64,000 bases of DNA, from positions 124,001 through 188,000 of the forward strand of contig NZ_JAOSZE010000011.1 of assembly GCF_025630775.1 (NCBI RefSeq), in the 5' to 3' direction. Shown one piece after another: positions 9,543 to 17,333 of the stretch. The notes beneath the pieces were generated by a model that saw only the letters and a list, made by a program, of their open reading frames with translations, had not been told where the DNA came from and searched no databases. This stretch comes from Actinoplanes sp. KI2 (GTDB lineage: Bacteria; Actinomycetota; Actinomycetes; Mycobacteriales; Micromonosporaceae). Each line of letters begins with the position of its first letter. The first letter of the stretch is position 1. The position numbers and the translations under genes are program-made.

Positions 9543-10006
9543 TATTCCGCCGGCCGGTAGTGGCGCAGCTCGACCGGTCTGCCGCCCGGTCCGGTCCAGT
9601 CGGCGACGCTGGTGTGGGTGTACCGCCAGCCGTGCGACTCGTAGAAGGCGACGGCCGGCGATCGTCGGTCACCGGCAACCTCGAGAGAAAGGCCGAGTCG
9701 CCGCTCCCGGGCCCATTCCACGGCGCGGGTCATGAGCGCCTCGGCGACTCCGCGCCGCCTCGCCGTCGGCACCACGAACAGGCGGGAAACCTCGGCCGAC
9801 GTGTCCGAGACGGTCTGAACGGCGAGGTGCCCGGCCGGTTCGATGCCCGGTAGCTCGGCCACCCAGGCGCGAGCCAACCCGGGCGGGGACAGCCACCCGG
9901 CCGGGTCCGGCGGCCAGTTCAGCGGGTAGCCGTCGGCCTCGTGAACGGCCCGCAGGCCGGACACGCAGCCGGGCAGGTCCGCGTCGCGGCGCTCCCGGAT
10001 GACCAC
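9542..10006 (-). CDS. GNAT-family N-acetyltransferase
   Basis: A 154-residue protein with the GNAT core: VSRLFVVPTARRRGVAEALM matches motif A, with the acetyl-CoA pyrophosphate-binding R/Q-x-x-G-x-G/A loop, and a C-terminal AVAFYESHGWRY gives motif B. The substrate is unknown. The GTG start has a GAGGG run upstream. The desaturase gene ends 13 nt upstream and the amidase starts at its stop codon, so the three minus-strand genes may form one transcription unit. Confidence 0.88.
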   Translation of the reverse strand: MVIRERRDADLPGCVSGLRAVHEADGYPLNWPPDPAGWLSPPGLARAWVAELPGIEPAGHLAVQTVSDTSAEVSRLFVVPTARRRGVAEALMTRAVEWARERRLGLSLEVAGDRRSPAVAFYESHGWRYTHTSVADWTGPGGRPVELRHYRPAE

Positions 10007-10019
10007 CTGGCTCGTACCC

Positions 10020-10946
10020 TCAGAGCTTTTGCGTTTGCCGTTGCCGCCGGGCCTCGCGCTTCTCCTCGAACCGGACCGCCTGGATCTCCAGGTTTTCCAT
10101 GTGCGCGGCGAGCTGGTCGCGCGCCTTCTCGCCCTCGGCGGTCAGGTCGGTGCGGCCGAAGATGTTCCACTGGCGCAGGACGGGCTGCAGCACCTCGTCG
10201 CGATGCTGGCGCAGGTCGTAGATGCCGGCCAGCGCGATCGAGAGGGCCTTGCGCTGGAAGCCCTCGATGTTGGCGCCGGGCATCTCGAAGCCGGCGACGA
10301 CGTCGGCCACGGCGCGCATGGCGTGGTCGGCGTCCAGGTCGAAAGCCGCCGCGAGCAGGTTGCGGTAGAAGACCATGTGCAGGTTCTCGTCGGCCGCGAC
10401 CCGGGCCAGCAACTGCTCGGCCAGTGGGTCGCCGGTCGCCTTTCCGGTGTTGCGGTGCGAGATGCGGGTGGCCAGCTCCTGGAACGCCACGTACGCGATG
10501 GAATGCATCATCTCGTCGGGGTGGGCATTGGCGTAGCCCGATTGCATGTGGGTCATCCGGGCCCGCTCGAGCGCCACCGGATCGACCGCCCGGGTGACCG
10601 TCAGGTAGTCGCGCAGGGCGATGCCGTGTCGGCCCTCCTCGGCGGTCCAGCGGTGCACCCAGGTGCCCCACGCGCCGTCGCGGCCGAACAGGGTGGCGAT
10701 CTCGTGGTGGTACGAGGGCAGGTTGTCCTCGGTGAGCAGGTTGACGATCAGGGCGGTGCGGGCCACCTCGGGGATCGCGGAGTCGTCCTCGCGCCACGGC
10801 TCGCCGCCGAGCAGGCCGTCGAAGGTGCGGCCGTCGCTCCACGGCACGTACTCGTGCGGGAACCACTCCTTGGCGAGCGACAGGTGCCGGTCGAGGTTGG
10901 CGGCCACGACGGGCTCCAGCTCGATGAGCAGGGCGGTTTGGTCCAC
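10020..10946 (-). CDS. desA: Acyl-[acyl-carrier-protein] desaturase
   Basis: This soluble diiron enzyme introduces a double bond into acyl-ACP for membrane or storage lipids. The 308-residue protein carries the ligand pattern of the family: TEDNLPSYHHE, TAEEGRHG, and a distal DENLH where the pair of Glu/His ligands sits. Two GTG codons are possible (10952 and 10946). The second is chosen because GGGAG ends 5 nt before it. A perfect 13-bp inverted repeat at 10956-10984 lies directly upstream and should control it. The homologous DesA genes of mycobacteria are under repressor control, which fits. Confidence 0.92.
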   Translation of the reverse strand: MDQTALLIELEPVVAANLDRHLSLAKEWFPHEYVPWSDGRTFDGLLGGEPWREDDSAIPEVARTALIVNLLTEDNLPSYHHEIATLFGRDGAWGTWVHRWTAEEGRHGIALRDYLTVTRAVDPVALERARMTHMQSGYANAHPDEMMHSIAYVAFQELATRISHRNTGKATGDPLAEQLLARVAADENLHMVFYRNLLAAAFDLDADHAMRAVADVVAGFEMPGANIEGFQRKALSIALAGIYDLRQHRDEVLQPVLRQWNIFGRTDLTAEGEKARDQLAAHMENLEIQAVRFEEKREARRQRQTQKL

Positions 10947-10955
10947 GATCACTCC

Positions 10956-10984
10956 CTACGGTTGCGTAACCTACGCAACCGTAG
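10956..10984. promoter_or_regulatory. Palindromic operator upstream of the desaturase
   Basis: CTACGGTTGCGTA and its exact reverse complement flank a 3-nt centre (ACC). This 29-bp perfect dyad begins 10 nt upstream of the chosen desaturase start. Its size and position fit a dimeric repressor, for example of the TetR family. No such regulator lies adjacent except the HxlR gene 600 bp away. Confidence 0.7.
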
Positions 10985-11022
10985 CCTCCTACCGGCCGGT
11001 ACTGACAGCCAGGAGGAAAGAT

Positions 11023-11523
11023 TCACAGCATGTCGAACAGGATGCAGGAGCTGGTCGCGTGGGCGAGCAGGCGGTCGTCGGCGTCGGTCAGGCGAGCGTC
11101 GGCCAGCGCGGTGCGGCGCCCCTTCTGCAGGACGCTGCCGGTGCAGACGATGCGGCCGGTGGCGAGAGTGACCGGGCGCAGGAACTTGACCGAGAGGTCG
11201 AGGCTTGTGTAGCCGATACCGGCCGGCAGCGTGCTGTGCACCGAGCAGGCCGCGGCGGTGTCGAGGAGCGTGGAGATGACGCCGCCGTGCATGGTGCCGA
11301 GCGGGTTGTAGTGGAACTCCTGCGGGTCCAGGTGGATGGTGACGCTGCCCTCCTCGACCTCCATGCCGGCCATGTCGATCAGCCGCATGATCGGCGGCGC
11401 CGGAAAGTCGCCCGCCGCCATCGCGCGCAGCAGCTCCAGGCCGCTCTGCCGGCCGATCATGGCCGCGTGCACGGTGGGATTGGTCCACTCGAAGGTGCGG
11501 CTGCGCTCCTGGGTCTGCGTCAT
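11023..11523 (-). CDS. Hotdog-fold thioesterase (PaaI-like)
   Basis: A 166-residue hotdog protein. The segment NPLGTMHGGVISTLLDTAAA holds the family's HGG motif, in which the loop His/Gly and the helix Asp are used for thioester hydrolysis in the PaaI/HGG subfamily. A C-terminal strand pattern (LSVKFLRPV) supports this. It probably hydrolyses acyl- or aryl-CoA. The ATG at 11523 was chosen because upstream sequence is the promoter region shared with the divergent HxlR gene. A longer open frame reaching 11760 runs antisense to HxlR and is not supported. Confidence 0.88.
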   Translation of the reverse strand: MTQTQERSRTFEWTNPTVHAAMIGRQSGLELLRAMAAGDFPAPPIMRLIDMAGMEVEEGSVTIHLDPQEFHYNPLGTMHGGVISTLLDTAAACSVHSTLPAGIGYTSLDLSVKFLRPVTLATGRIVCTGSVLQKGRRTALADARLTDADDRLLAHATSSCILFDML

Positions 11524-11542
11524 GAACCCAGGCTTTCCCGGC

Positions 11543-11571
11543 TTGCTGCGTCTGTCAAGCAGACCTAGCCT
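11543..11571 (+). promoter_or_regulatory. Promoter and possible operator of the HxlR gene
   Basis: TTGCTG (11543-11548) and TAGCCT (11566-11571) are separated by exactly 17 nt. The -10 lies 7 nt before the ATG at 11579, so the message is probably leaderless. Between the two hexamers sits GTCTG-N5-CAGAC (11550-11564), a short dyad in the right place for autoregulation by the HxlR protein. Confidence 0.6.
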
Positions 11572-11578
11572 GGTTGTC

Positions 11579-12061
11579 ATGAATCCCACAGCGGCCTCCG
11601 ACGCGCTGGAATGGTCGATCGACGGGTGCACGATCGGGCGGGCCATGGAGGTGCTCGGCGAGAAATGGACCCTGGTGGTGCTGCGCGAGGTCGTCAACGG
11701 GATCCGCCGCTTCGACGACATGCGGGTACGCACGGGCGTGCCCCGGCAGGTGCTCTCCAACCGGCTGGCGATGCTGGTCGACCAGGGGGTGCTGAAAAGG
11801 GTGCCCTATCGGGATCCGGGAGCGCGGGAACGGCACGAGTACCGGCTGACGCCGAAGGGGCTCGACCTCTATCCGGTGCTGATCACCCTGCTCGAATGGG
11901 GCAACAAATATCTGGCGGATCCGGCCGGGCCGCCGCTGCGGTTCACCCATCGCGACTGTGGGGCGGAGGTGCATGCCGAGATCCATTGTGCGGACGGGCA
12001 CCTCTTGGCGGATCGCCGTGAGGTCGTGCCCAGGCCGGGGCCGGGAGCCCGCCGCCGCTAG
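11579..12061 (+). CDS. HxlR-family winged-helix regulator
   Basis: This 160-residue DNA-binding protein has the HxlR/MarR-like winged helix: DGCTIGRAMEVLGEKWTLVVLRE, then FDDMR-x-RTGVPRQVLSNRLAMLV as the recognition helix region and a wing with YRLTPKGLDL. The C-terminus adds a short Cys/His-containing extension (RFTHRDCGAEVHAEIHC), seen in a subset of the family. The start at 11579 follows a -35/-10 pair and appears leaderless. It is divergent from the thioesterase and nine nt upstream of the MFS gene, so it probably controls one or both. Confidence 0.9.
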   Translation: MNPTAASDALEWSIDGCTIGRAMEVLGEKWTLVVLREVVNGIRRFDDMRVRTGVPRQVLSNRLAMLVDQGVLKRVPYRDPGARERHEYRLTPKGLDLYPVLITLLEWGNKYLADPAGPPLRFTHRDCGAEVHAEIHCADGHLLADRREVVPRPGPGARRR

Positions 12062-12064
12062 GTT
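12059..12064 (+). promoter_or_regulatory. -10 element (TAGGTT), MFS exporter, leaderless
   Basis: TAGGTT overlaps the HxlR stop codon and lies 6 nt before the GTG at 12071, without a ribosome site. The exporter may therefore have its own promoter inside the HxlR 3' end. Confidence 0.45.
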
Positions 12065-12070
12065 CTTCGA

Positions 12071-13651
12071 GTGACTACGGCCTCGCCCTGGGCGCCGCTG
12101 CGCCAGACGGTGTTCCGGAATCTGTGGATCGCCGTGCTCGCCAGCAACGTCGGCACCTGGATGCAGACCGTCGGTGCTCAATGGCTGGTGGTGGGTGAGC
12201 CGAACGCGGCCACCTGGGTGAGCCTCGTGCAGACCGCGACCATGCTTCCGGTGCTGCTGCTGGCGTTGCCGTCCGGGGCGCTCGCGGATCGTTTCGACCG
12301 GCGCCGGCTGCTGCTGGCCGTGCAGGTCGCGCTGTTCGCCGTCGGGTGTGTGCTGACCGCTCTGACGGCGCTCGACCTGATGTCGCCGCCGGCGCTGCTG
12401 GTCTTCACCTTTCTGCTCGGGGTGGGGCAGGCGCTGACGCTGCCGTCGTGGCAGGCGATCATCCCGGAGGTGGTGCCGCGGGAGGAGTTGCCGTCGGCCT
12501 CGGCGCTCGGCGCGGTGAACACGAACCTGGCGAGATCCGCGGGGCCGGCGGTGGCGGGTCTGCTCGTCGCCCAACTGGGATCGGCCGTGGTTTTCGGGAT
12601 AAACGCGGCATCATTCGGGATTTTCGCGGTGGTCCTCTTTGTCTGGCGGCGCCCGCCGCAGACGCCGGCCTCTCACCCCGAACATCTGGGCAGCGCGCTA
12701 CGGGCCGGTGGGCGATACGTCCGATATTCCCCGGTGGTCCGCCGGTTGCTGGCCAGAGTCGTCCTCTTCGTGCTTCCCGGCAGCGTGATCTGGGGCCTGC
12801 TCCCGCTGGTCGCCCATCAAGAGCTGCGGATGGACGCGAGCGGATACGGCATCCTGCTCGCCGCGCTCGGCGTGGGCGCGATCGCGGGCGCCCTGCTGAT
12901 GCCGAGGATCCGCACGATCCTGACCCCCAACCAGCTGATCGTCGCGGCCGGCGTCGTCTACGGTCTCGCGCTGGTCGTCATGGCGCTCGTGCTGCACGCG
13001 TACGCGGTGATCGTGGTCTTGATCTTTGCCGGCCTGGCCTGGATGACGCTGGTCTCCCGGATGAACGCGACCCTCCAGCTGTTCCTGCCGAACTGGGTGC
13101 GGGCCCGCGGCTTCGGCATCTACCAGGTGGTCTTCGCGGGCGGGCAGGCGTTCGGCGCCTTCGCCTGGGGGCAGGTCACCGCCGCCACGAGCCTGCGGAC
13201 GGCCTATCTGATCGCGGCCGCGATCATGCTTACGGGGACCTGCACGGTGCTCTGGTGGCCGGTGCACGAGCAGGACGGCGCCGACCGCAGCCCGGCGATC
13301 TACTGGGCCGAGCCACACCTCATGCTCGAGCCGCACCTGGACGAGGGCCCGGTGCTGGTCACCTCGGTGTACCTGGTGGACGAGGCGAACGCGGCCGCGT
13401 TCCGGGAGGCGATGGCGGCGCTGCGCGGGTCGAGGCAGCGCACCGGGGCGACTCGGTGGGGCCTGTTCCGCGACGGCGCAGACCCGGCCCGCTTCGTCGA
13501 GGTCTACCAGGTCCCGACCTGGGCCGAGCACCTGCGCCAGCACGAGGGGCGGCTGACCGTACGGGACGAGCAGCTCGAGCAGAAGGCCGCCGCGCTCGCC
13601 CGGGGCCCGGCGGAGGTGACCCATTTGCTCCCGGCGGACTACGACCGTTAG
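12071..13651 (+). CDS. MFS exporter (EntS-like) with a C-terminal soluble domain
   Basis: A 526-residue transporter. The first 400 residues hold about 12 hydrophobic helices with the MFS loop ALADRFDRRRLL, and match the MFS_3 (enterobactin-exporter-like) group. After the last helix (TCTVLWWPVHE) a soluble domain of about 120 residues follows, rich in charged helices and with a WGLFRDGADPARFVEVYQVPTWAEH pattern. This resembles a ferredoxin-like dimeric alpha/beta barrel (antibiotic-biosynthesis monooxygenase-like). Such fusions are known among actinobacterial MFS proteins, but their role is unclear. The GTG follows TAGGTT by 6 nt. It ends 37 nt before cphB. Confidence 0.88.
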   Translation: MTTASPWAPLRQTVFRNLWIAVLASNVGTWMQTVGAQWLVVGEPNAATWVSLVQTATMLPVLLLALPSGALADRFDRRRLLLAVQVALFAVGCVLTALTALDLMSPPALLVFTFLLGVGQALTLPSWQAIIPEVVPREELPSASALGAVNTNLARSAGPAVAGLLVAQLGSAVVFGINAASFGIFAVVLFVWRRPPQTPASHPEHLGSALRAGGRYVRYSPVVRRLLARVVLFVLPGSVIWGLLPLVAHQELRMDASGYGILLAALGVGAIAGALLMPRIRTILTPNQLIVAAGVVYGLALVVMALVLHAYAVIVVLIFAGLAWMTLVSRMNATLQLFLPNWVRARGFGIYQVVFAGGQAFGAFAWGQVTAATSLRTAYLIAAAIMLTGTCTVLWWPVHEQDGADRSPAIYWAEPHLMLEPHLDEGPVLVTSVYLVDEANAAAFREAMAALRGSRQRTGATRWGLFRDGADPARFVEVYQVPTWAEHLRQHEGRLTVRDEQLEQKAAALARGPAEVTHLLPADYDR

Positions 13652-13676
13652 GCGGATGTTTCGTATTTGTTCCGTT

Positions 13677-13682
13677 TAATCT
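13677..13682 (+). promoter_or_regulatory. -10 element (TAATCT), cphB, leaderless
   Basis: TAATCT lies 6 nt before the GTG of cphB, in the 37-nt gap after the MFS gene. No ribosome site is visible. It should start the cphBA operon. Confidence 0.5.
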
Positions 13683-13688
13683 GAGGCT

Positions 13689-14474
13689 GTGTCGAGTCGT
13701 CGGCTACTGATCATCGGCGGCGCGGCCGGACCTGGCCTGCTCGGCCGCTTCGTCGCGCTGGCGGGCGGTCCCGCAGCCCGCATCGTCGTGATCGCCACCG
13801 CGAGCTCCGAGCCCGACCTGGCCGCCTCGTCCTTCGGCGAGGCGTTCACGGCGCTCGGCGCCGGTGAGGTGCAGGCGTTGTCCATCTCGACGAGGGCAGA
13901 GGCCAATGCGGAACAGCCGTTGCTGCGCCGGGCCACCGGGGTGTTCTTCACCGGCGGCGAGCAGGAACGGATCACCCGGGTGATCGGCGGAACCCGGACC
14001 GACTCGCTGCTGCACGAACTGACCGGCGCGGTGATCGCCGGAACCAGCGCGGGCGCCGCCGCCATGTCCGGCACCATGATCGCCGAGGGCGACGCGCCGG
14101 GCATCACCCGGGCCAGCGTCCGCACCGGGCCCGGCCTCGAGTTCCTCCCCGGCGTGCTGATCGACCAGCACTTCGCCGAGCGGGGCCGGGTCAACCGGCT
14201 GCTCAGCGCCGTCGCGCTCTACCCGCACGAGCTCGGCCTCGGCATCGACGAGGACACCGCCATCCTCACCGACGGCGACCGCTTCGAGGTGCTCGGCTCG
14301 GGCGCGGTCACGGTGGTCGACGCCGGCGCCGCCACCGACATCCGGGTTCCCGCCCAGGGCCCGATCACGCTCACCGGCGCGCGCATCCACGTGCTCGCCG
14401 CCGGACACACCTTTCATCTCGCGGGCCGCCGGCCGGTCGCCGACGCCTCCACCGCCGAACGGGAAGCCGCATGA
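13689..14474 (+). CDS. cphB: Cyanophycinase
   Basis: Cyanophycinase is a serine peptidase that cuts the storage polymer cyanophycin (poly-Asp with Arg side chains) into beta-Asp-Arg dipeptides. The 261-residue protein has the nucleophile elbow GTSAGAAAMSG, with the Ser of TSAG as the nucleophile, the FFTGGEQER loop and a downstream HF (DQHFAERGR) histidine. The GTG at 13689 appears leaderless. The stop codon lies inside the first of five 23-bp repeats that connect it to cphA. Breakdown and synthesis are thus probably made from one transcript. Confidence 0.93.
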   Translation: MSSRRLLIIGGAAGPGLLGRFVALAGGPAARIVVIATASSEPDLAASSFGEAFTALGAGEVQALSISTRAEANAEQPLLRRATGVFFTGGEQERITRVIGGTRTDSLLHELTGAVIAGTSAGAAAMSGTMIAEGDAPGITRASVRTGPGLEFLPGVLIDQHFAERGRVNRLLSAVALYPHELGLGIDEDTAILTDGDRFEVLGSGAVTVVDAGAATDIRVPAQGPITLTGARIHVLAAGHTFHLAGRRPVADASTAEREAA

Positions 14475-14574
14475 AGCCCCGACAGGAGCCGCATGAAGCC
14501 CGAGCGGGAAGCCGCACGAAGACCGGACGGGAACCCGCATGAAGCTCGAACGGGAAGCCGCATGAAGATCGAAA
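14461..14574 (+). repeat. 23-bp tandem modules, each a ribosome site plus ATG, before cphA
   Basis: Five tandem units of 22-23 bp of the form (G/A)GGAAGCCGCATGAAG-N8 run from the end of cphB to the start of cphA: 14461, 14484, 14506, 14529 and 14552. Each contains a purine-rich ribosome-binding run; four also keep ATG and in the third it is ACG. The second (ATG 14493, with AGGAG) and the fifth (ATG 14562) are in frame with cphA. Confidence 0.9.
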
Positions 14575-17333
14575 GCCTGCGCCGCCTCCGCGGACCGAAC
14601 GTGTACCTGTCGCGGCCGGCGATCGTGGCCGCGCTGCGTCTCGGCGACCTGGCCGGGCGGGAGACCTCGGACGTCACCGGCTTCGCCGAGCGGCTGCTGC
14701 GCGCGCTGCCCGGCCTGACCGAGCACCACTGCGCGGCCGGTGCGCCGGGCGGCTTCGTCAGCAAGCTGCGCGGCGGCACCTACTTCGGGCACGTCACCGA
14801 GCACGTCTGCCTCGAGCTCTCGCAGATCATCGGGCGGGACGTGAGCTTCGGCCGGACGGTCTCCGCCGGCGAGCCGGGCCTCTATCACCTGATCATCGAG
14901 TGCCCGATGGACGAGCCGGCTTCGTCCGCGGTGCCGGAGCACCTGCTCACCACGGCCATCGACCTGGTCGACGAGATCGTGGCCGGGGCGACCTACTCGA
15001 GCGTGGCGCCGGCGGCGAACGCCGACAGCTCGGACGCCTCCCTGACGTCCCGCATCGCCCGGCTGGCCGCGACCGCCGAGCGGGAGGCCACCGGCCCGAG
15101 CACCCGGGCGATCATCGCAGCCGCCCGCCGCCGCGGCATCCCGGTCGAGCGCTGCGCGGATCTCAGCCTGATTCGGCTCGGTTGGGGCAATCGGCGGCGG
15201 ATGGCCTGGGCCGCGATGAGTGACCGCACCAGCGGCGTCGGCATCGACGTGGCCGGCGACAAGGAGATCACCCGGCGGCTGCTTAACGACGCGGGCGTGC
15301 CGATCCCGGCCGGTGGCGCCGCGCGGACCGCCACCGAGGCCGCCTGCCTGTTCGCCGAGCTCGGCGGCCCGGTGGTGATCAAACCCCGGCAGGGCCGGCA
15401 GGGCGATCGGGTCACCCTGAGCGTGATGACCGGAGCCGAGACCGTGTACGCGTTCACCGCCGCCGGTCAGGACGTGATCGTCGAGCGCCAGCTGGGCGGC
15501 CGGGACTACCGGGTGCTCGTGGTGGCCGGCGAGGTGGCCGCGGCCGCCGAACGGATCGCCGCGCACGTCGTCGGCGACGGCCGCAGCACCGTCGCCGAGC
15601 TGGTCGAGCGCACCAACACCGACCCGCGGCGGGGTGCCGGCCACTCCCGGGTGCTCACCCGGATCACCGTGGACGACGCGTCGATGCGGGTGCTCGAGCG
15701 GCAGGGCATCCGGCTGGCCGCGGTGCCGGAGAACGGGTGCCAGGTCTGGTTGCGCGAGACCACCAACCTCTCCACCGGCGGCATCAGCCACGACGTCACC
15801 GACCGGGTGCACCCCGACGTGGCCCGGCTCTGCCTGCGGGTGGCCGCACTGGTCGGCCTGGACATCTGCGGGATCGACCTGCGGCTGCCGGACATCGCCG
15901 AACCGCTGCCACCGGTCGCCGTGGACCGCGAGGTCACCGCCGGGGTGATCGAGGTGAACGCGGTGCCCGGCCTGCGGATGCACCTGGCCCCGGTGCGCGG
16001 CCGCGCACGTGACGTGGGCGACGCGATCGTGCGGGCGATGTTTCCGGCCGGGTCGGACGGTCGCATCCCGACCGCGGCGATCACCGGCACCAACGGCAAG
16101 ACGACCGTGGCCCGGCTGACCGCGCACCTGCTCGCCGACACCGGAATGCGGGTCGGGCTGACCACCAGCGACGGGGTCAGCGTGGACGGGCGGGCGATCT
16201 ACCAGGCGGACGCGACCGGGCCGCTGTCGGCGCAGATGGTGCTGTGCGACCCGGGCGTGCAGGCGGCGGTGCTGGAGACCGCGCGGGGCGGGCTGCTGCG
16301 GCGCGGGCTCGGATACGACTGGTCGGACGTCGGCGTGATCACCAACATCACCGCCGACCACCTCGGGCAGGACGGGCTGGACACGGTCGAGGACCTGGCG
16401 CATGTGAAGGCGCTGGTGGCCGAGCGGGTACGGGACGGCGGGACCCTGGTTCTCAATGCCGACGACCCGTGGGTGCGGACGCTGGTGGACCGGCCGCGGG
16501 TGCGGGCCGACCGCAAGCGGGTGGTCTGGTTCGGGCTCGACCCGCACCAGCCGGTGGTGGTCGAGCACCTGGCCAAGGGTGCGACCGCCTATCTGGTGCA
16601 GGACGGCTGGCTGGTGCAGGCCACCGGCGCCCGGCGGACGCCGCTGCTGCGGATGGCCGACCTGCCGGGCGCCTTCGGCGGGGCGGCGCCGCACGCGGCC
16701 GCCAACGCTCTCGCGGCGGTGGCGGCGGCCCGGGCGCTCGGCGCCGGCCAGGAGTCGGTGTCCGGTCGGCTGGCCGACTTCGACCCGGCGGTGGCCAATC
16801 CGGGGCGGGCCACGCTGCTGCGGATCGGCGACGTCTCGGTCTTCGTGGACTACGCGCACAACCCGGCCGCGCTCGCCGCCACGCTGCGTACTCTGCACGG
16901 GCTCTGGGGGGTCGAGCGGTGCGTGGCGGTGGTGACCTTGCCCGGCGACCGGCGCGACGACCTGCTGGCGGCGTGCGCCCAGGTCGTGGCCGACGGGGTC
17001 GTGCGGGCGGTGCTCTACGACGACGAGGACCCGCGGGGCAGGCAGCCGGGGGAGGTGTCCGCGCTCGTCGAGCGGGAGATGCGGGCCCGTCGGCCGAAGC
17101 TGCTGGCGTTGCGGGCCGACGGTTACCGGGAGGCGGTCACCGAGGCGCTGCGGCTGGCCGGACCGGGCGATGTGGTGCTGGTTCTGTACGAGACGCTGGC
17201 GCCGGTGCTGGCCCTGCTGGCCGAGCTGGGCGCGGTGCGCGGGACCGACATGCCGGTGGCCGCGCTGCCCAAGGCGCCGGGCGCGGTGCAGGTGCCGGCC
17301 CGGGACTTCGTCCAGGGCGTCCTGCTGGGATGA
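14562..17333 (+). CDS. cphA: Cyanophycin synthetase
   Basis: CphA polymerises Asp and Arg into cyanophycin using ATP, a nitrogen reserve in the cytoplasm. The 923-residue protein has the family's order: an N-terminal domain (1-200), an ATP-grasp domain with GGPVVIKPRQGRQGDRV, and a C-terminal Mur-ligase-like domain with the P-loop ITGTNGKTT (507-515) and a YAHNPAA segment. Length is close to the bacterial norm of about 870-900. The ATG at 14562 follows GGGAAG. An in-frame ATG at 14493 with AGGAG would add 23 residues made of the repeat. It is the second gene of the cphBA pair. Confidence 0.94.
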   Translation: MKIESLRRLRGPNVYLSRPAIVAALRLGDLAGRETSDVTGFAERLLRALPGLTEHHCAAGAPGGFVSKLRGGTYFGHVTEHVCLELSQIIGRDVSFGRTVSAGEPGLYHLIIECPMDEPASSAVPEHLLTTAIDLVDEIVAGATYSSVAPAANADSSDASLTSRIARLAATAEREATGPSTRAIIAAARRRGIPVERCADLSLIRLGWGNRRRMAWAAMSDRTSGVGIDVAGDKEITRRLLNDAGVPIPAGGAARTATEAACLFAELGGPVVIKPRQGRQGDRVTLSVMTGAETVYAFTAAGQDVIVERQLGGRDYRVLVVAGEVAAAAERIAAHVVGDGRSTVAELVERTNTDPRRGAGHSRVLTRITVDDASMRVLERQGIRLAAVPENGCQVWLRETTNLSTGGISHDVTDRVHPDVARLCLRVAALVGLDICGIDLRLPDIAEPLPPVAVDREVTAGVIEVNAVPGLRMHLAPVRGRARDVGDAIVRAMFPAGSDGRIPTAAITGTNGKTTVARLTAHLLADTGMRVGLTTSDGVSVDGRAIYQADATGPLSAQMVLCDPGVQAAVLETARGGLLRRGLGYDWSDVGVITNITADHLGQDGLDTVEDLAHVKALVAERVRDGGTLVLNADDPWVRTLVDRPRVRADRKRVVWFGLDPHQPVVVEHLAKGATAYLVQDGWLVQATGARRTPLLRMADLPGAFGGAAPHAAANALAAVAAARALGAGQESVSGRLADFDPAVANPGRATLLRIGDVSVFVDYAHNPAALAATLRTLHGLWGVERCVAVVTLPGDRRDDLLAACAQVVADGVVRAVLYDDEDPRGRQPGEVSALVEREMRARRPKLLALRADGYREAVTEALRLAGPGDVVLVLYETLAPVLALLAELGAVRGTDMPVAALPKAPGAVQVPARDFVQGVLLG

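Noticed and set aside
11524-11760. N-terminal extension of the thioesterase to 11760
   Set aside because: It would run antisense through the HxlR promoter and start; the family begins near the ATG at 11523.
13704-16898. A 1064-codon minus-strand frame opposite cphB and cphA
   Set aside because: Antisense shadow of two well-identified genes; the composition is typical of a GC3 artefact.
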